Below, in pieces: positions 30,855 through 34,536 of a stretch of DNA of 34,536 nucleotides. The stretch comes from Candidatus Pantoea floridensis (GTDB taxonomy: Bacteria; Pseudomonadota; Gammaproteobacteria; Enterobacterales; Enterobacteriaceae), in assembly GCF_900215435.1 (NCBI RefSeq), contig NZ_OCMY01000005.1, forward strand, positions 1-34,536. The letters run 5' to 3'. Position numbers and translations under genes: made by a program. The notes under the pieces were generated by a model. The model did no database searches. It was not told where the DNA came from and saw only the letters and a program-made list of their open reading frames with translations. Position 1 is the stretch's first letter; every line of letters begins with the position of its first letter.

Positions 30855-31568
30855 ATGACCAGCATAACCACAACAGAAAACCTTCATTACCTGACAACCA
30901 GTCCGTGGAACATTCCTTCGGTCAGACACGTCAGGGACCGTGAGCCCCTGCTGATCACCGTGTCAGGCAATTACAATCTGGGCAAGTCAGCTTTTATGCA
31001 CCGGCTGGGAGCCCGCCTCTTTCTGCAGGATAACTACACGATACTTATCGATGAGAGTGCCTTCAGGCATCCTCAGCATCCGTATGGGCTGAGAGAAGCA
31101 GAGGCCAACTTCTTTTCTTTCATTATTCATATGATGGCTCAGCGGGACATTCTTATAAAGTCATGGCTGAACTGTGGCTTCAACGTCATTATTGAACGGT
31201 CATTTACTGAGGATCTAATGCTCAGCAGGTTGCTGAACGGTGCATCTTTACTCAGCGAAGATGAAACGGCCTTACATACAAAGCTGCATGATTGTTACGT
31301 CTCAGCTAACCGTAAGTCTGACTGCGTTTTCTACTTTGATTATCCGGCAGAACGTTCAAAACTGAACCATGAGTCGGCGGTCAGGGCGGGCCAGATACCG
31401 GCATTTTTCTGTGGGGGGATTAACCGTGAAGAGTGGTTCTCAGCCTGTCACGTTCTGTACCGGGATTTTCAGCAAAGCTTGTGCTCAGAAGGCGTGACGG
31501 TTATGGAACACAACTATGACTGCTACGAAGACGCACTGCTTAGCAATTTTATGCACCGGTTTTTCTGA
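30855..31568 (+). CDS. Deoxynucleoside-kinase-like P-loop protein
   Basis: A 237-residue protein; ATG 30855 has GGGAAG upstream (an in-frame TTG at 30816 overlaps the previous gene and is rejected). The P-loop is ITVSGNYNLGKSAF (residues 34-47). It is followed by DESAF at 66-70, FFSFIIHMMAQRDILIKSW at 86-104 and VIIERSFTEDLMLSRLL at 111-127. These correspond to the dNK landmarks EGNIGVGKS, LLQR and DRSIYED. It is likely to phosphorylate a nucleoside or analogue with ATP. Last gene of the operon. Confidence 0.8.
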   Translation: MTSITTTENLHYLTTSPWNIPSVRHVRDREPLLITVSGNYNLGKSAFMHRLGARLFLQDNYTILIDESAFRHPQHPYGLREAEANFFSFIIHMMAQRDILIKSWLNCGFNVIIERSFTEDLMLSRLLNGASLLSEDETALHTKLHDCYVSANRKSDCVFYFDYPAERSKLNHESAVRAGQIPAFFCGGINREEWFSACHVLYRDFQQSLCSEGVTVMEHNYDCYEDALLSNFMHRFF

Positions 31569-32008
31569 TAAACCGTTCTCAGCCCTGTATCTGAAGCCGG
31601 GGCTGGAAACGTTACCGTACGCTCCCTTTACCTTATCCAGAAAGCCATCTGACGATAAACCCTTCCGAATAAGCCATAAATTTTTCAGCTAAACCTCTTA
31701 CAATGTTCAGTGCCGCCTGTCACATGACTTCAGTCTGAAATGAACTTCAATGAAAACGGATCCGCTTCTGGTACTTTCCGGATCTCTAGAGAGGAAGAAC
31801 GCTATTGGTGCTGATAATGCACTAATAATGGAAGATTGTTGAGATTGGGAGATTATTGCCTGAAATGGAAAATTAATGGCTTACTGATTCTGATACAGCA
31901 ACAAATAGAAAAGGGTGCTTTTTTTCATTTTTATTCATCAACCGGACTTTAAGTCCGCCAATGGATTTCTAAATACCTGCAGATAAACAACAGACAAGGA
32001 AAATCACT
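31569..32008. other. Gene-free stretch after the operon
   Basis: CAGCCC...GGGCTG near 31580-31605 is a weak hairpin soon after the operon stop and may terminate it. CGGACT-TTA-AGTCCG near 31943-31957 is a perfect 6-bp stem. No gene seen; the sequence becomes A+T-rich toward 32008. Confidence 0.45.
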
Positions 32009-32218
32009 ATGTCACTATTATTTGCAGTTGTATTTACATTAATCGCTATCGGTCATTTCATTTGGAGTATGGTGGTCGCCTACAGAGGATTGACGTGGTT
32101 ATTCAAAAACGTCGACAGACTTCCGCATATATGGAAAAGGAACTGGCGATACTATCGACGTTTCATCTTCCCTGAAATGAATTGCAGGATTCGCAGATGG
32201 TTCAGAAACTTAATCTAA
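32009..32218 (+). CDS. Small membrane protein with basic tail
   Basis: A 69-residue protein; AAGGA precedes the ATG. One N-terminal transmembrane helix (SLLFAVVFTLIAIGHFIWSMVVAY), then a strongly basic aromatic tail (KRNWRYYRRFIFPEMNCRIRRWFRNLI). The shape recalls small membrane-acting toxins or phage-exclusion peptides, but no family fits. It converges on the HTH gene with a 9-nt 3' overlap. Confidence 0.6.
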   Translation: MSLLFAVVFTLIAIGHFIWSMVVAYRGLTWLFKNVDRLPHIWKRNWRYYRRFIFPEMNCRIRRWFRNLI

Positions 32219-32491
32219 CAGAGAGCCCAGCCCGGCTACCTGGCACAGGCAGCACCAGGTGGTGAACACCATCCTGATATCTCCTTTACGCCATTTACGC
32301 ACAGTACGCTCCTTGACATGCAGTCGATCGGCCAGCTGCATGTCGTTCAGAGTGATCATAGACAGGACGTGCCGGACCTCGCCGAGTTCCGGCCTGCTCC
32401 ACTCCTCACCGGGCAGCAGGGTTTCAATATTAAAGGTACCTGTTGCCGCGAGTTGCTGGCGAAGACTTATCTGCGTACTGGTCAGGGCCAT
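32210..32491 (-). CDS. HTH protein, last gene of the TIR/DUF4238 operon
   Basis: A 93-residue protein with a helix-turn-helix around residues 49-69 (NDMQLADRLHVKERTVRKWRKG). Its ATG shares one base with the DUF4238 stop (TGATG at 32493-32489), so it is translationally coupled. Probably a regulator of the operon or a DNA-binding partner. The C-terminus (TTWCCLCQVAGLGSLLD) is hydrophobic with three cysteines. Confidence 0.7.
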   Translation of the reverse strand: MALTSTQISLRQQLAATGTFNIETLLPGEEWSRPELGEVRHVLSMITLNDMQLADRLHVKERTVRKWRKGDIRMVFTTWCCLCQVAGLGSLLD

Positions 32492-33615
32492 CAGCTTTCC
32501 TCCCCGGTAGCGCTCCAGCGAACAGGAAGTTGCGGAAGATAATAGATATCAGGCTGTTCATCCTGCAGCTTCAGATAGTTTTCAACATCGCTGAGCTGAT
32601 AAGCCGAATAGAATGTACTTGAATTTCCTACATTGTACATATCGATAGTGCTCATGACATTATCAATGTAATCAAAAGAAACTTTGTAGAAATTTAAGTA
32701 GCGATCGTCACGACATTTCAGCAGTTCAGGCCGTGGAGAAAAAACGTCTATTCGGGGGCGGAATGTTAATGGTGATCCAGTAATAAAACACAAAGTGAAA
32801 TTATGAGACAACGGCAGATATATTCTGTTCTGTTCCGTGTATAAACAAAATATATTCGGGGCTATCGAAAAGACTGGTCTGGAGTCTGTACTGTCAAAAG
32901 CGTGGCCGGTATGAATTATTTCAATCACGCTAGTCCGACTGAATATTTTATTCCGAAAGACATTGATCATGTCATAAGGCGTAGGTTTATTGAGAATAGC
33001 CAGCAGGCTGAATAAAGTAAAAATCGCCCGAGATTTATCCTCTCTGGGAGAGGACGAATTGGCCACGCGAAGCAATTTTTGATAAAAGCTATCTTCCATC
33101 AGTGCGGGCTGGGTGCCAGGCAGTGACTGAATGCTTTTTATATATTCTTCAAGATGCATTTCAATGTCACGATGGAAGTGGTCAAGAAGATCCTGCTTGT
33201 AGGGATTCTTGTTCTGGGGATTATGTAAATTTAACAGCAACTGCATTACTGCAAAGCTTGTCAGTGTCTCAAACGGGAAATCGCCGGGCTCAGCCAGACG
33301 AAGTCTTGAAAAATTATGTTCGTGAATAATGTCGTTCACTACTGCAGATGTAAGACGTTCATAGACCCCCAGTTCTTCCTCGATGTCAAAGGCTTCCCCG
33401 GTTTTGGCATCGATGAGACGAAAGAGATTTTTAGCCACCGCGACACTGGAAATTGGAAGAGGCTGTTCATACAGGACGTTATCTCCCGTACGTGAAGGGT
33501 ATACCGTATGGCACCAGACGCGCTGCTTATCCTTCGGGCTGAGTGCCGTATCGTCGCTGCGAAAATTCCTGAGTACCCATTGGGAAAGCATATGCTGATT
33601 TCTGGTATATGCCAT
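32491..33615 (-). CDS. DUF4238 family protein
   Basis: A 374-residue protein starting MAYTRNQHMLSQWVLRNFRSDD. The N-terminal NQH.L..W.LRNF motif, VAKNLFRLIDAKTGEAFDIEEELGVYERLTSAVVNDII and the later PLSHNFTLCFITGSPL are typical of DUF4238, whose function is unknown. Members are often found in accessory regions and near defence genes. It starts 26 nt after the TIR-like gene stop, on the same strand. Confidence 0.82.
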   Translation of the reverse strand: MAYTRNQHMLSQWVLRNFRSDDTALSPKDKQRVWCHTVYPSRTGDNVLYEQPLPISSVAVAKNLFRLIDAKTGEAFDIEEELGVYERLTSAVVNDIIHEHNFSRLRLAEPGDFPFETLTSFAVMQLLLNLHNPQNKNPYKQDLLDHFHRDIEMHLEEYIKSIQSLPGTQPALMEDSFYQKLLRVANSSSPREDKSRAIFTLFSLLAILNKPTPYDMINVFRNKIFSRTSVIEIIHTGHAFDSTDSRPVFSIAPNIFCLYTEQNRIYLPLSHNFTLCFITGSPLTFRPRIDVFSPRPELLKCRDDRYLNFYKVSFDYIDNVMSTIDMYNVGNSSTFYSAYQLSDVENYLKLQDEQPDIYYLPQLPVRWSATGEES

Positions 33616-33641
33616 CTAATTATCTCCAGTAACTCTCTCAA

Positions 33642-34536
33642 TCAATTATTAAGTATTTTTAACTCTTTTGATAAATCGTATTTCCAGTCTGATTTAGATA
33701 TCCTTATAAGCCCGGAGAGGTCTCCGGGAAATTCCACGCCATCTTCAACTATTGCAGCGACATACTTGCGTGATAGTTTGGAAATCAACCATCCATGTTC
33801 GAAAACTACATTTTGTCTGGCTCTGTATTTCAATTCTCTTTCATTCTTGGCCTTACCTTGGTCACAGGCTGTATAGAGTACTACCGCATACGCCGCGCTG
33901 CTAATATGCTTCTCAAGCTTTTCAATAATGGTCTGCCCTTCGTTAGCTTCATGGTGAAGTATTACAGGATCAAAACCTTCTTTTGCCAGAAAAACATACA
34001 CCTCGTTTTTGAGTGAATCGTCATGCCCATGGACAATGAATACTTTCTTTTTAATATTTAGTGCTGCATCACTTGCCATAGTAATTAACCCGTTTGCCTG
34101 CTCAGTGGTTTTTATTTCTTGTAAGCTGACGGAGTGGCTGGCGTCTTTCGAATTATAACTTGAAAGTATGCTCTCCAGCTCCATCTGTAAGTATTGACGT
34201 CTCCGTTCCCACGCACCGCCTCCTCCATGCACTTTCAAACCCACACTGTTTTTTATATCAGCAGGAGTCTGGGAGAACCTGATCCAGGAGGGAATAGTGA
34301 TTAAATTATCCAGTTTAAGTAATTCTTTGCGCAGTGAATTAAATCTTTCAGAATATTTATTAGGATCCGATGCCCCCTCATTCACAACAGAGACACAAAG
34401 TGCAATAAATGATTGGACGAGGGAAATAACTGATTCTGGAACCGACATGGCGGGGGACGATAGACTTTGCACTGTGGTTATTTCTTCCCTCAGCCTTACA
34501 TCAGCTTGGTAACCTGCAGGAATACTTCCTAAACCC
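33642..34536 (-). CDS. TIR-like nucleotide-binding protein, C-terminal part (starts at 206)
   Basis: Residues 69-366 of the protein begun at 206. The C-terminal domain (about residues 230-345 of the full protein) matches the TIR-like family PF10137: KKKVFIVHGHDDSLKNEVYVFL, NEGQTIIEKLEKHI (candidate catalytic glutamate E268), AAYAVVLYTACDQG, RARQNVVFEHGWLISKL and DLSGLIRI. A helical region (91-225) precedes it. A GTG at 34472 is in frame but is not the start. Related TIR domains in CBASS-type defence degrade NAD+ when triggered; here the N-terminal part may be the sensor. It leads an operon with DUF4238 and HTH genes. Confidence 0.9.
   Translation of the reverse strand, partial: GLGSIPAGYQADVRLREEITTVQSLSSPAMSVPESVISLVQSFIALCVSVVNEGASDPNKYSERFNSLRKELLKLDNLITIPSWIRFSQTPADIKNSVGLKVHGGGGAWERRRQYLQMELESILSSYNSKDASHSVSLQEIKTTEQANGLITMASDAALNIKKKVFIVHGHDDSLKNEVYVFLAKEGFDPVILHHEANEGQTIIEKLEKHISSAAYAVVLYTACDQGKAKNERELKYRARQNVVFEHGWLISKLSRKYVAAIVEDGVEFPGDLSGLIRISKSDWKYDLSKELKILNN

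Noticed and set aside
1..34536. Insertion sequences, transposons, tRNA or rRNA genes, CRISPR arrays
   Set aside because: No transposase frames, terminal repeats with target duplications, tRNA cloverleaf or repeat-spacer pattern were seen. A small or degenerate element could be missed by eye.

Overview
The window looks like one complete circular plasmid of about 34.5 kb from a member of the Enterobacterales, rather than a chromosome piece. The reading frame that leaves the left edge (minus strand, from position 206) continues in frame into the frame at the right edge (position 34536). Joined, they give one 366-residue protein whose C-terminal half is a TIR-like domain. The gene content points the same way: a Rep_3 initiator with iterons, a RepFII replicon (copA/tap/repA/oriR), ParF/ParG partition, a ResD-type resolvase, UmuDC, and F-like leading-region genes (KlcA, DUF1380, an orphan adenine methyltransferase). 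Genus cannot be fixed from the sequence; Pantoea, Erwinia, Serratia or Klebsiella relatives are all plausible.

Layout. (1) 32.2-34.5 kb joined to 0-1.5 kb, minus strand: a HTH protein, a DUF4238 protein and the TIR-like protein form an apparent operon, with a PIN-domain protein upstream; this is a candidate defence island. (2) 1.6-3.3 kb: the Rep_3 replicon, with DnaA boxes, two iterons before repA and nine after it. (3) 3.4-8.4 kb: accessory genes, namely a small unknown protein, a HigB/HigA-type toxin-antitoxin pair with promoter and operators, a YedK/HMCES protein, a secreted PLD-type nuclease, a membrane protein, a DUF2913-like protein and a small protein. (4) 8.4-10.4 kb: the RepFII replicon on the minus strand. 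(5) 10.9-14.2 kb: a remnant of an F-type transfer region: intact traC, and trbI broken and joined to the tail of a thioredoxin-fold gene. No relaxase, coupling protein or pilin is present, so the plasmid is not self-transmissible. (6) 14.3-18.2 kb: leading-region genes separated by three GC-rich elements whose ends are complementary, plus a non-coding stretch full of inverted repeats. (7) 18.4-20.3 kb: LexA box, short leader ORF, umuD, umuC. (8) 20.3-24.3 kb: two small genes, parG, parF, the centromere with 8-bp-phased GAGT/ACTC boxes, and the resD operon. (9) 24.3-31.6 kb: a possible antisense-type immunity RNA, a VOC protein, then a divergent eight-gene plus-strand operon. (10) 31.6-32.2 kb: a gap and a small membrane protein.

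The most unusual part is the tightly packed operon at 25928-31568. It encodes a cupin-like protein, a CYTH-like protein, an MFS transporter, a nucleoside diphosphate kinase-like protein, a histidine phosphatase, a TSUP-like permease, an 86-residue protein and a deoxynucleoside-kinase-like protein. I know of no described pathway with this combination. I infer a dedicated system that makes, modifies and exports a phosphorylated or nucleoside-like metabolite. That function is inference; the individual family calls rest on visible motifs.

All calls come from reading the sequence by eye; no database search was run.
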